DNA of 64,000 bases, from NCBI GenBank assembly GCA_963082975.1, contig OY720345.1:34170611-34234610 (forward strand), written 5' to 3'. The notes below the pieces were generated by a model that was not told the DNA's origin, ran no database searches, and saw nothing but the letters and a program-made list of their open reading frames with translations. The position numbers and the translations under genes are program-made. This DNA comes from Labia minor. Lineage: Eukaryota; Arthropoda; Insecta; Dermaptera; Spongiphoridae. Shown here piece after piece: positions 45,791-57,308 of this stretch (its first letter is position 1; each line of letters opens with the position of its first letter).

Positions 45791-46429
45791 AAGTTGACCT
45801 GTGGCCAGGTCCGAACCGACCGACGGTTTGAAGTAAATTAATTTCCAGCTACAGAAACAATTCCAAATAATTTTAATATATCTATTAATGTAATAAAAAA
45901 CAGATATGGATACATAAATAATAAATATAAACATTTTTAATTTTATTTTATTTATAATATATAAGACCAGGCTGTGACGTCATGAATGGCTGGATGACGT
46001 CATATAATTTTAAATCAAGAAAAAACTAATAAATATGATTTTTCTCGAGGATAAAACCAATACAAAGTGCATGATTCGTGGTGATATGTAAAAAATCTCC
46101 TCATGTGAAATTTGGTGTGAAAATAACCCTTCACTTCCTATCGTCGATCGCTAATACTACCACTTCCGGTTTCCGGATTTGCACCAAAAGTTGATCAATA
46201 CATCCCACTGATGCATTAAGTAAATATACCAAATTTCATCAAAATCCGTTCAGCCGTTCAGCTTGTACACATCTATACGGACGGACAGACGGACAGACGG
46301 ACAGACATCATGCTAAAAATACTTTTTTCTGTTAAGAAAATGCATGATTCGTGGAGATATGTAAAAATCTCCACATGTGAAATTTGGTGTGAAAACAATA
46401 CCTCCCTTACTATCGTCGGTCGTTAAAAA
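45791..46429 (+). mobile_element. Family E Helitron-like element, full length (array copy 3)
   Basis: Very close to copy 1 (for example AACAGATATGGATACATAAA is in both), with a longer GGACGGACAGACGGACAGAC repeat and GGTCGTTAAAAA at the end. It lies 452 bp after copy 2. Copies 1 and 3 resemble each other more than either does copy 2. Confidence 0.92.
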
Positions 46430-47092
46430 CATAAGAAACACAGGCATTGATAATAAAGAATTCCAGGGGAGGGGGCAAATTTATGAAATTTAATTATTAT
46501 ATTCAATATAGAGAATAAAAAGAATAATTAATTAGGATAAAATCATAATTGTTTTTTGTTTGTTAAATGTTACCTGTAAAAATAAAATAAAATATAAACT
46601 TATAATTAAATTCATTTTCTGCAAAAGAATAATATATGAAATTTCATTTATTCATAATTGTTGCGTTATTTTCTAATGTAAATAATCAATAAAATTCAAA
46701 TTTGAATTTTTTGAAAGATTTAATTTAGGAATATAAAATTCATAATCGTTGAGAGTTTGTCATAACTTTTGTTAAAAATAAATTTATAATACCTTTTCAC
46801 AGTATATTTAATATACTATTATTTTTAAATATCATTTATATTTTCATTTTTATGGTCATTTTGAGTGGATAATTGAAATGATTATATCAAAAATGTAGAA
46901 TGTCTTTAATTTTCAACAAAATTTATTTCTTATATTGTTTCGAATCAGAGAAACCATTGAACCAAATTATAAAATAAGATAAGATAAGCCCTTCTAATTC
47001 TAAGTTCAGAATTATCGAATTTTTTTAAATTTATATTCATTAGGTAAAACTAGTTGATTATTATCTACTAATACAAATAATAGGAGGGCAGA
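46430..47092. other. AT-rich DNA without recognisable features
   Basis: Nothing supportable. Confidence 0.45.
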
Positions 47093-47524
47093 TCAATAAG
47101 TCCGTGACTTTTTGATGAAATTCAGGTTTTTTGATAAAAAATTTTTCTATATTTTCTTTGAGCTCTATACCCTTCAATTTTTTTATCCTTTCCAAAAGAT
47201 AAAATCTTTCGAGGACATCAAAATAGGTATTTGGCTGTGAGATGATTTCATCATTGGAGTCAAATCTCTTTTCGCTGAGCCATTTCTTCAAGTTTGAAAA
47301 CAAGAAATCTAATTCCGGGGAATAGGGCGGATGAATGAGCAATTCGTATGCCAATTCATGGATTTTCATGGAAATTCCCTTTTTTCCATTTTCTTCTTAA
47401 ATAACGAGGTAGTCTGCTATTAATGGATGCCAAACAAGAACTAAAAGACCCAGCTGGTTCAAATTTCGACAGGAGCTTGCTGACAGGAAATTCAAAAAGT
47501 CACAGACTTATTGATCTGCCCTTG
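47093..47524 (-). mobile_element. mariner-type transposon (second family), short deletion copy
   Basis: Ends share GGGCAGATCAATAAGTC and its complement GACTTATTGATCTGCCC, with TA outside. Minus-strand frame retains HPPYSPELDFLFSNLKKWLS (third catalytic motif region, with the expected D-Y/F lost) followed by EKRFDSNDEIISQPNTYFDV and a broken C-terminus. It is a 432-bp derivative of the same family as 16432-16957. Confidence 0.85.
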
Positions 47525-47737
47525 TAATAATATTTTATTTATTATTTTTTTTATAAATTTTTAATTATTATTTTAATATTTATTTTATTATTAAAATAAA
47601 AAGTAACATTCTTTTAAAGTGGCATATTTTAAAAATGAACAAAAAACAAAATAGAAAAAGTTTTATTTTTCATTTGAATATATTCTTGATTTTTCTCATG
47701 AATAAAAATGGAAATGAATGCAAATTTTATTTAATGC
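47525..47737. other. AT-rich DNA
   Basis: No feature seen. Confidence 0.4.
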
Positions 47738-47923
47738 TCAATGATGTTCTGTGATTGTCTTGAATAAATCGCCATGTCTCCATGGGTGCTTGTTTTTAAT
47801 CTTTTCGTCAACACCTGGAGTAGGGTGTGGCCCCTTAAGAGACAGACCATCCAATGATCGATAACGTTGGATAGAAACTCGCAAGAATATTAAACAGCTT
47901 ATTTCATTACAATTGATCATCAA
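47738..47923 (-). pseudogene. Unidentified coding-like stretch
   Basis: A 61-codon minus-strand frame reads, after an AT-rich start, FLRVSIQRYRSLDGLSLKGP then HPTPGVDEKIKNKHPWRHGD-L-F-K-T-I and stops. The composition is protein-like and differs from nearby noise frames. I do not recognise the family. It could be a host exon fragment, a processed pseudogene piece or part of an old transposon. No splice sites are evident at its edges. Confidence 0.3.
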
Positions 47924-48813
47924 ATATTATAAATGTGATTTTAATATGAAAAATGTTTTCGAAATAAAAAATTCTTATGAATTTACTTTAAAAAAAACTT
48001 GTAATGTTAAAAACAAGCCAAAATTGTTCATTCAAAGTAAAGATTCAATTTATTAATTAAAAAAATAATAAAATAAAAAAATGAAATTTACAAATATTGA
48101 AACAAGAAATTCGAATTTATTTAATATTAAAAAATGAATAAATTGATTTGATTGGATACATTTAAAAAAAATTAAAGGATCTTTTACAAAAAGGAGTGTT
48201 TCCATTAGATGAATAAATAATAATTTATTTTTTTAATAAGATATTTTCAATTATAATAATTTTATATTGATTTATTTATCTGGTTGACGAGTTCAAAAAA
48301 ATCTTTCCTTTTTTTGGCAGATGGACGGATAGACACAGAGTTGATGTTCAAAATTGTTTTAGTCAAAAAAATGTTATGAATATAATAGAGTAAAAATGTA
48401 CATAATATTAAAGCACACATATCATTAACGCCAATCATATAATAATAAATAATCGATTTTAAACATTATATAAATATCCCAAATTAATAATAATAAAATT
48501 AATCTCTCAAATATTATATATACATTAAACATAATTAAAAAACAAAAATCCATATAGAAACTATCATTCAAATATTAATATATCTAAATGTATCAAAAAA
48601 TTATTAAAACAGTTGTAAAAACTTCTTAACTCTTATACCAAAGAATAATGAAAACTGCCATTATTCTAATGTGGTATGTAATCAGGAATGTTATCTGTTT
48701 TGTCGATATTAAAAGAATGGAGAAATGTAGAAACCTATCAACCAATGCCACTAAAATTATTAGAACTTCTTTTTCAAGGAACATAGATTTAAAGTTAAAT
48801 AAAAATAAAATAA
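47924..48813. other. AT-rich DNA without a supported gene
   Basis: Open frames at 48626-48863 on both strands are mirror images of one another and unsupported. Confidence 0.4.
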
Positions 48814-49310
48814 GCCGGAATGTCTCCACTCGACTATCTCACAATTTCAATTGGATTAAATAACATAAGTATATTATATTTAAATTAAATTAAATTATAA
48901 TTATAAATTATAAATTAAAATTAAAATTAATAAATAATATTTATTAAACCAGCTCATGTTTGTTTGGCTCTTTGTTGATGGCACCACGTCACATGTTGGC
49001 GCGTGATTGGCAGTCAATGTGTTAAAAAATTAAAAAATTAATTCCGGTACTTTCAGCGATTCAATCGAGTTACATTTCTCAAAAGTTGATAGAAAACACA
49101 AATTATGAATAATGCCCGTATAACAAATTTCATGATTCTAGCTCAAGCCGTTTTTGCATAATCTTGTCTACATACACACACACACACACAGACATTGTTC
49201 TCAACCTTAGTGAAAATGATTCAGGAACCTTCAAAACGTATAAAAACATCAAAATCTCGACATCGAAAATTTTCGTGATAGCAATACTAACTCTGGTGAG
49301 ATAGTAAAAA
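48814..49310 (-). mobile_element. Family A Helitron-like element
   Basis: Starts GCCGGAATGTCTCCACTCGA, with CACATGTTGGCGCGTGATTG, ACATTTCTCAAAAGTTGATA and CACACACACACACAGACATT, and ends TGGTGAGATAGTAAAA. The piece between the CGATTCAATCGAGT motif and ACATTTCTC is deleted relative to the full copies. Confidence 0.88.
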
Positions 49311-50457
49311 ACATTATAAATTTATTTATTTAATATATGATTTAATAAAAGTAAATACAATTTTTTCTCTTTTTATATATAGGATAATAATATTTATAAT
49401 TTTACAACTTTTTTTTAGTGGATTAAGTTTAGAAATATTTTCCCACAGTTAATAAAATAACTTTCCCAATTATTTAAAGATTTATAATAGAAAATAAATA
49501 TTATCTATCTTTTTTGTAGGATATAATATTCTAAATCTAAAACTATACCTAAAATAAAATAAAAATATTTTATTAATTTTATAACCAGAGATTTACAATA
49601 TATATCAATCAATTTTATTTGATGCATGTGTTGATATTTACATCATTTCGAAAATTCAAAAAATAGAAAATTGTATTCCAATTAGAAGATCTTATCAATT
49701 AAATTGGATCATTTGTAATCACTGGTTTGAAATTAATGTCTTGAAAATATATTCGATATTAATTTAATGAATAATGATTAAAATTTTTTTTTTTTTAAAA
49801 ATATATTAATATAATTTCTTAAAAGGTTAAATATTTAAATAGTAACTAAAACTGAAATTATATATTATATTTCTACGTTAAATAAAAATAATTTTCAATT
49901 TCTTTGAATATCAAGAGAAAAAAAAAATAAAGTATATATATAAATTGGCGTTGTAAGAAATGTCAGTAAGACTCTAAGGGTGGGAAAATTTTTCGAGCAC
50001 CAAAGGAATGGAAAAATAAAAAAAAAAACATTTCGATTGAAGGAGACAGGTGATAGAAGGAAAAATGTGGGTGAGGGTACGGCGGAAGGGGGGATGAAGG
50101 GAAATTGCTTCAAGTTTTTCACACACGATATTGCTTGTTCAAGATCAAACATTCTGTCAATTAACTTGCGGAAAACAACTTGCTAAAAATCTAATTTTAT
50201 CAATTTCACTCTATTGGGAGATCTTAAAAAAAAATCATAATTGATAAAAAACAATATGTACTTTAATTTTTTTATAGTTGTAATTAAAATATATTATTTT
50301 ATAAAATCTCTAGTTTACATCTACGTTCTTAATTAAATAAAAACATAGATATGTAGTCGAAAGTTATTTAGTACTTGTACTGAGTAAGGTAATAACTAGA
50401 ATAATAATATTAATATATCAAAATAATTTAATGAATAGGATGAACATTTACTACCTA

Positions 50458-50490
<33 letters not shown>

Positions 50491-51450
50491 AAATATTTAA
50501 TACAAGATAACTTTATAGACAATTTATTTTAATTACTGAATGCATGTTAATTATTTTTTAAGTAAAAAATAATAAAAATTAATGAAAAATAAAAAATGAA
50601 AATGAGTTTAATTATTCAACATACATTTTTAATATTTCTTAATGCATTCATTTTTATTAATTAATATTTAATTATTGTTTTTCTTATATAAAATTCAAAT
50701 TTAGTATAATTTTATATTATAGGTACAAAAAAATGTTACTTATTATCAAATTTATATTTATGGTATAAGATAAATGTTTATTTTTTAATAAAAATCGAAT
50801 CCAATGAAAATATAATTAAAGGGTAAATTAAAAGAAATATATTCATAATTTATTTTTTAAAAATCACAAATAATAATTAAGCACAAGATAAGAGATTTAT
50901 TTGATAATATTATGATTAGAAATATATATATATAATTAGAATATTATAAAGAGAAATAACCTTCATATTTTTTTTAAGAATATATAAATGAATATGTGAA
51001 TGTAATTACTTTGTTTAATTTAAATTGTTGTATCTAATTTAAAAATCTAGATCCTAAACTTTTAATTTATACTTGGTTGATATTATAATATATTAATAAT
51101 GCAATAACTTAGTGCATATTTAATAAAACCAAAGTGGTAAAGGGAGTTTCCATTTGGTGTTAAAAGGAAAGAAGAGTGAGATGGCGATTGGTGGTGTGGT
51201 AGACAGGTTGAATATCCAATTATTGTTTTTGCACACGCTTCTTGGTTAATATCTTTGTTTAGCAAGGGCATCAATAGGATCTTTGAAGGCTTTGATATCA
51301 AATAATCCCTTCTCTTTCATTCTTTATCATTCAATATTCTAATTAATACGGTCCAATTCTATTTTATAATTGTAATTTTGAAGATTTGAAATCATACATA
51401 CTTTTAAATTATTTTTATTCTTTTATTTTATTAACCCTATAATAATTAAT
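49311..51450. other. AT-rich DNA with a balanced patch at 49970-50190
   Basis: 49970-50190 is open on both strands. The plus frame includes GRRKNVGEGTAEGGMKGN-like purine-rich sequence; its GGGGATGAAGG...AATTGCTTC also recurs around 52383 (GGGGGATGAAGCAAAATTGC). It is more likely a repeat or regulatory patch than a gene. A (TA)n run lies at 50466-50492. The rest is unremarkable. Confidence 0.35.
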
Positions 51451-52094
51451 TTTTACTATCTCGCCAGAAATAGTATTACGATCACGAAAATTTTCGATGT
51501 TGAGATTTTGATGTTTTTATACGTTTTGAAGGTCCTTGAGTCATATTCACTAAGGTTGAGAAAAATATCTGTGTGTGTGTGTATGTAGACAAGATTACTA
51601 AAAAACGGTTTGAGCTAGAATAATGAACTTCGGTACACGGGCATTATTCAAAATTTGTGTTTTCTATCAAGTTTTGAGAAATTTAACTCATCCGGTACCA
51701 GGGGGGGTTTTCATTTATTTTCCTCTAACTAGAAAAATAAAGATATATGTTTGATAGTTTTTCACATGATTAAAAATTGTATAAAACTGCTATATATAGA
51801 ATTTCATGTTGATTGACTCTCTGAAAGTACCGGAATGAACATTGACTGCCCATCACGCGCCAGCACGTGACGTGGCACCCTCAACAAAGAGCCAAACACG
51901 CGCTGGTTTAATATTTATTTATTAATTTTAATTTATATATTATAATTAATTTAATTTAATTTTAATTTATATATTATAATTAATTTAATTTAATTTTAAT
52001 TTATATATTATAATTAATTTAATTTAATTTAAATATAATATATGTTAATCAATCTAATTCAAATTTGCGAGATAGTCGAGTGGAGACATTCCAG
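51451..52094 (+). mobile_element. Family A Helitron-like element, full length, with internal triplication
   Basis: Runs from TTTTACTATCTCGCCAGAAA to GCGAGATAGTCGAGTGGAGA-CATTCCAG with all family blocks in order. Near the right end a unit containing AATTTATATATTATAATTAA is repeated three times (about 51928-52030), lengthening the AT block. Confidence 0.92.
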
Positions 52095-53538
52095 ATTTTT
52101 ATTATTATTTGCTAAAATATAGATTATTTAGATCAATAGAATTTGAATTACATTTTTAAAAATCATTACAAGTAAGTCTTTTCATCGCCTTTAAATGAGA
52201 TCTTTAGATCACCTCTTTCTAGAATAGATGTACGCTATAGAGATTTTTGACTTAAAAAGATATATGAAATGAGTCTAACAAGATAATATAAAGTCAAGCA
52301 TATAGGTTTATAGGATAGGAAAGAAACCTTAGTAGGATAAATGCTTGTCTTTCATGATAATCCATGAAAGGATCCATTTGGGGGATGAAGCAAAATTGCT
52401 TCCACTTTATGTTAACAGAACAGAACACTGAATAGGTGGGAAAAATGGATCGAATCTTCAATTATCGTTTTTTTTTTTGATAATATCGAGGTTATAACAA
52501 CTTTGAAAATTTAAACAAATAAAATCATATTTGATGATAATCTTACAATTCTTATAAATCAAATAAAACTTCTCTTACAGAAATTAGTCAAATACATACA
52601 AAAAAAAAAAAAAATTTTATTATTCCCTTTAGGGATTCTTTTTATATTCAAATTTAATAATAAAAATATTTTTAAATTTTGAGCTAATAAATGAAAATAT
52701 TTCAAATGTCTTTATCTCTTTTACCTCTTCTATGAATAAGAAAAAAATATTAATAAACTAAATTTATATATTTATATATAAATTTTTCTTATATTCCTAT
52801 AACATTTATATAAATTTGATTATTTATATTATTATAGAATTTTGTAAATGAAATGTGATATTCACTTTATATTTTTTTTCTTCTTGTAAATTCAAATTTA
52901 AATAATTTCCCAAAGCTCAATTCGATTATATAATATTACAACTGCTTCTAAAATAACAACCCTAGAGGCGAATAGCGTTTTGCAATGAATGTTCTAAAGA
53001 TGAAATAGATTTCCACTAGTGAGAAAGAGAAAGGAAGCGAAAGCTAGAGAGAAAGACTCCCGGGTGGATCCATTTAAATCACATTAGACTTCAACCGAAA
53101 ACGCCTCTAGAGTCAACAAACCATGGGAATTAATCCTGTCGAAATAGCCGAATAAAGAAGGGAGGTTAAATTCCAAAGCAATATTTCTCTTTAACATTAA
53201 CTTCAAAAATCAGCTTTATTATTCATTAATAAATTAATGAACAATATTTTTCTATATATTTTCTAATAATTATTTTAGAACTAATCGGAAATTTAAAAAA
53301 AAAAATCACTTTCCTTGGATTTTAAGAATTTTAGAGTTTTTTTCGGAAATTTCTATTATAAGTTTTTTGGGCTCTATGCATTTTCTACTAAAAACTGAAG
53401 TTATTATAAATTTATATATTATAACACATTTACTGATAGATTTTAAACTTGACCTACTCTCAATATAAATAATTATAAGAAAATACATAAATAATAAATA
53501 ATTAAATAATGAATAATGAATAATTTAAAAAAATAAAA
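52095..53538. other. AT-rich DNA with unique-looking balanced patches
   Basis: 52330-52450 and 52970-53170 are close to normal composition and match no element recognised here. The second (GCCTCTAGAGTCAACAAACC and following) may be a conserved non-coding element. No ORF is supported. Confidence 0.4.
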
Positions 53539-53871
53539 TATGAGCTGTGGCCAGGCACAGAATCGACCGATGATTTGAAATAAATAAATTTCTAAACAAA
53601 ATTATATATATATAAAGTATCAAAAAAATATTTTTAAAACTTGAATTAAAATGACTAAATTATATTATCTTAGTTTTTATTTTTATTTTAATTAATCAAT
53701 TATTTATCACTACTATATTTTAAATGGAATATTTTCTGACAATGAATATAAAATTAATACTTTGTAAACTACCACTTTCGGTTTCCGGATATACACCAAA
53801 ATTTGATGAATGCTACTGATGATTAAGTAAATATACCAAATTTTATCAAAATCCGTTGAGCCGTTTTTAAG
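53539..53871 (+). mobile_element. Decayed family E copy
   Basis: A 5' piece TGAGCTGTGGCCAGGCACAG, AATCGACCGATGATTTG and a central piece ACTACCACTTTCGGTTTCCG ... CAAAATCCGTTGAGCCGTTT flank diverged AT sequence. The 3' end is replaced at about 53871 by a pogo-type terminus. Confidence 0.7.
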
Positions 53872-53910
53872 TTACCGAGGTTGAGTTCTCGAGGTTCTAC
53901 TGTAATATAT
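53871..53910 (-). mobile_element. Solo pogo-type terminal repeat
   Basis: TAAGTTACCGAGGTTGAGTT, CTCGAGGTTCTACTGTAATA. Its complement begins CAGTAGAACCTCGAGAACTC, matching the terminal repeats of the pogo element at 55.6-56.0 kb. Confidence 0.6.
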
Positions 53911-54086
53911 ATTTTGTAATTTAATTATAAAATATTATTAAAATAAATATTTTTAATTTTATTTTATTTACAATGTTTTGTATCTAGGGAAGCGTTAGGG
54001 CGCTGTTTTTTTTATTATTATTAAAATTCCTATTTTAAATAACTAACAAAGATTTTGTCCTGAGGCTGAAACCAATATTGATCGAT
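53911..54086. other. AT-rich spacer
   Basis: No feature recognised. Confidence 0.4.
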
Positions 54087-54549
54087 CTTTACTATCTCTC
54101 AAAATTCATAGTTTTCTATCAACTTTTGAGAAATGTAGCTCAACTGGAAGAGGGTCATTCAAAATTCATAGTTTTCTATCAACTTTTGAGAAATGTAGCT
54201 CAACTGGAAGAGGGTCATTACCAACAACGTTTTGATTTTTTTTCCTCTAAAGTGACCGTAAAAATAAAGATATATGTTTGATAATTTTTCACATGATTAA
54301 TAATTGTATAAAACTGCTATATATAGAATTTCAGCTTGATTGAATCGCTGAAACTACCAGAATTAATTTTTTAACACTGCAAATCTCGCGCCAACACGTG
54401 CCATGGTGCCATCAATAAAAAGCCAAACATGCGCTGGTTTAATATTTATTATTTATAATTTATAATTAATTAAATTTAATTTAAATATAATATATTATGT
54501 TATTTAATCCAATTCAAATTGCGAGATAGTCGAGTGGAGACACTCCAGC
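54087..54549 (+). mobile_element. Family A element, internally deleted, with perfect 60-bp tandem duplication
   Basis: TTTACTATCTCTC jumps straight to AAAATTCATAGTTTTCTATC, omitting the microsatellite half. The 60-bp unit 54100-54159 is repeated exactly at 54160-54219. The rest continues normally to GCGAGATAGTCGAGTGGAGA-CACTCCAG. Confidence 0.9.
54100..54219. repeat. Exact 2 x 60-bp tandem repeat
   Basis: Both units read CAAAATTCATAGTTTTCTAT ... GGAAGAGGGTCATT with no difference, indicating a very recent duplication or conversion. Confidence 0.97.
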
Positions 54550-54621
54550 TTATTCTTTATAAAAATTATACATGGTGTGAATTTCAACAAAATCCTTCCA
54601 GCGGTTTAATGTATCTGAAAT

Positions 54622-54652
<31 letters not shown>

Positions 54653-55442
54653 CAAATACATATACTACAATATTTGCTAGTATAATAAGATAAGATATAA
54701 CCATAGATTTCATATATGTTATTTGCACATCGATAAACTTATATTTGAAAAAATAATTTATCATAACTATTGTATTATTATTACTATTATTTTTTTCCTT
54801 TTACTAATTATATTAATACAAAAAAACTTCTATTCAAAAGTGAAGAATAAATACGAATTCTTCGTGAATGTAATGTTAGTTCTATTTAAAAGTTAAGAAA
54901 AAGTGAAAAAAGACCAAGTTACCGGGTTCATTCAAGTCCACTCACGTGTGGCCCTTAATCTCAACTAATCTTGAAACTGGCTCATTCAGACTAAAATAGA
55001 ATCGGTCGAGGCATTGGAGAACATTCTAATGAATCGTTTACAAAGGCCCTTCGGAGACAATATTGCTTTTGGATTCACCAATAGTCTTTGAATGAATAGT
55101 AGTATTTCATAGAGGAATACTTTTTTCGATAAAGCTGTCGAGAAATTCAAGAAACAGATCTCAAGTTAAACTTTAATGTTTGTCATTAACAAATAAAAAA
55201 AATTAAATGTAATAAAAAATTAGTTTTTAATTTAAAAATAAATAGATTAACAGATACAGTTGTTGTCACCGTTAAGCGAAATTAATAATTAATTTAGCTA
55301 TATTAGTCGTTAGAATTGCATTTAATCCAATTACTAACAATGAATATCATCAAGAAGTGATCTACTTTCAGAATTAGCAAGATTTATTAACTTGTATAAT
55401 ATACATGCTGCAGAAAAAAATATAAAAAGAAAAAGATAAAAA
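54550..55442. other. Mixed DNA; balanced patch at 54910-55160
   Basis: A (TA)n run at 54630 is followed by a unique-looking segment (CACTCACGTGTGGCCCTTAA, GGTCGAGGCATTGGAGAACA) without an ORF; possibly conserved non-coding. Confidence 0.4.
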
Positions 55443-55490
55443 AATGAGCTGTGGCCAGGCAGAGAACCATTCGACGATTTAAAAAAACTT
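55443..55490 (+). mobile_element. Family E 5' end fragment
   Basis: ATGAGCTGTGGCCAGGCAGA, GAACCATTCGACGATTT corresponds to the E 5' end in the diverged form seen at 53.5 kb. Confidence 0.55.
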
Positions 55491-55583
55491 AAAAACAACT
55501 TTATATATACGTATATATATAGTATATCTAATCTTATTATGCTATCTAAAATTGTATATATATATGTATATGTATATGTAAAT

Positions 55584-56024
55584 AGGTTCTCAAAAACCTC
55601 GATAACTCAACCTCGGTAAATTAAATAAGTAATCTCTGTATTGGCCCTCAGAAGCTGAAATCTTGAAGAAACAAGAATCAGGAGAAAGTCTTCAATGTAA
55701 AAAAAGAAAAATTGCCGAATTCCCTAATTTAGAACAATGTTTGTTTATGTGGTTCAAACAGTGTCGAAACAAAAACATCAGTGTTAGTGTTACTGAAAGA
55801 AAAAGCTGAAGAGTTCGCTAATTTGCTGAAAATCAACAATTTTAAAGCCAGCAATTGCTGGTTAGAGAATTTTAAGAAACGACGTGAAAAAATAATGGAG
55901 ATATAAGCAGAGCCTTTAAAAAAATGTTATTAAACTATCCCTAAAATAGACCCTTGATAACTTAAAACCTCAATAACTTAAAATATTTTGAGTTACCCTT
56001 GGAACTTATCGAGGTTCTATTGTG
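55584..56024 (+). mobile_element. pogo/Tigger-type transposon remnant with CENP-B-like DNA-binding domain
   Basis: Coding pieces on the plus strand read KKRKIAEFPNLEQCLFMWFK, QCRNKNISVSVTERKAEEFA and LLKINNFKASNCWLENFKKR-R-E-K. This fits the CENP-B/jerky-type helix-turn-helix that binds terminal repeats in pogo transposases: L-E..L..W-F...R-x-x-x-I..S...KA..FA......F.AS..WL..FK-x-R. Left AACCTCGATAACTCAACCTC and right complement CACAATAGAACCTCGATAAG with further CTCGATAAC-like strings are degraded inverted repeats. The DDE domain is deleted, so the copy is inactive. Confidence 0.85.
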
Positions 56025-56848
56025 TTTTATATCCACAGGTCATACTTTTTTTTAATGGACGTATGTTTTAGGAATATTTTTTTAAAATTTATGTTCTTTT
56101 AAATTATTTAAAATTGTTTCAAATATTTTGTTGTTTATTCACTTTAAATAATAAATTGAATCTTAAATATTCATAGTTCATAAGGAATATTTTTTTTAAA
56201 GTACCGAGCGGTGGCTCGGTGAAGCTGGTACTAATTAATAATAATTCAACTCTTAAAATTGTTCATGTATGCTTTTAGGGATGGTGAGGGTGGAGAGGTC
56301 CATGAAAAGGAAAGATTATTCAAATTTAAAAGAATCAGCAATGACTAACGAGAGCATGCAATGGCAATAGAAATTATTTTGCAAATTTAAGTAAATATTA
56401 AATAGAAGGTTAGATGAAAGACATATCATAAATATTAAATTAAAATAAATATATCAGAAATTGAAGTATTTTATTAATCAATTATATAATTTAAGAAAAT
56501 ACAATGTTCAAAAGTATATTTTGAATTTTTATATATTAATATAATTACTAAGAGTAAACCCATCAATTAAATATTGAATAACACAATAAATATGAATATA
56601 GACCTTTTTAGCCATTAGATAGTATCACTTTTAATTATTAATTAATTTTGCATTCGGATTAAATTACCAACTAAAACCCCTTATAATTATCTCTGCTTAT
56701 ATCTCCATTATGTTAACAAGCTATAAATTAAATATAATATAAAATCCACATGATTTGATTGGAAAGGGATATAAATAATATTAATAATTATTAAAAACAA
56801 AAGATTAAATTAAATTAATAATAGTGTATTCAAATTTATATTCTAGTT
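56025..56848. other. AT-rich DNA; short tRNA-head-like hairpin at 56200-56230
   Basis: GTACCGAGCGGTGGCTCGGT, GAAGCTGGTAC folds as GTACC...GGTAC with an inner GAGC...GCTC. It resembles a SINE head but lacks a B box nearby. Nothing else is recognised. Confidence 0.35.
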
Positions 56849-57124
56849 CAGTGATTCCCAAAGTGGGCGCTGGAGCGATCCAGAGGGGGCAGTGATGGCC
56901 ACAGCTGCATTTAGGGAAAATTACTTGTATATTTCTTTTTCTATTCTGAGATCAATAAATAGATACATAAATTCAATTTTTCTAATATACACCTTTATTT
57001 ATAATATTTTGCAAATAGGTACAATTTTCTTTCTGTTTAATAAAAAAGTTATTATCCAAGGGTCCGCTGAGTAAATTATTTTCTGGAAAGGGGGCGCTTG
57101 GCTAAATAAGTTTGGGAACCACAG
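56849..57124. mobile_element. hAT miniature element with exact 8-bp target duplication
   Basis: Left CAGTGATTCCCAAAGTGGGC and right complement CTGTGGTTCCCAAACTTATT are inverted repeats, and GTGGGCGCTGG mirrors AGGGGGCGCTTGG. TTCTAGTT lies at 56841-56848 and 57125-57132. Interior 276 bp without transposase; the open frame within is incidental. Confidence 0.92.
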
Positions 57125-57199
57125 TTCTAGTTTTAAATAATCATTCAATCAAAAAAATTAATTAATTTAATTTTTAAATATTTTGCTATAATTTAAACT

Positions 57200-57308
57200 A
57201 TTTTATATCTATTATTTTAAATTTAATTTATTTTAATTGTTTTAAATTGAATTAATTATTTTTGCTATCTTCAAATATGCGAGATAGTCGAGTGGAGACA
57301 CTCCAGCT
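57200..57308 (+). mobile_element. Family A right-end fragment
   Basis: CAAATATGCGAGATAGTCGA, GTGGAGACACTCCAG preceded by the typical AT block. The remainder of the element is absent or was lost at the neighbouring hAT insertion. Confidence 0.65.
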
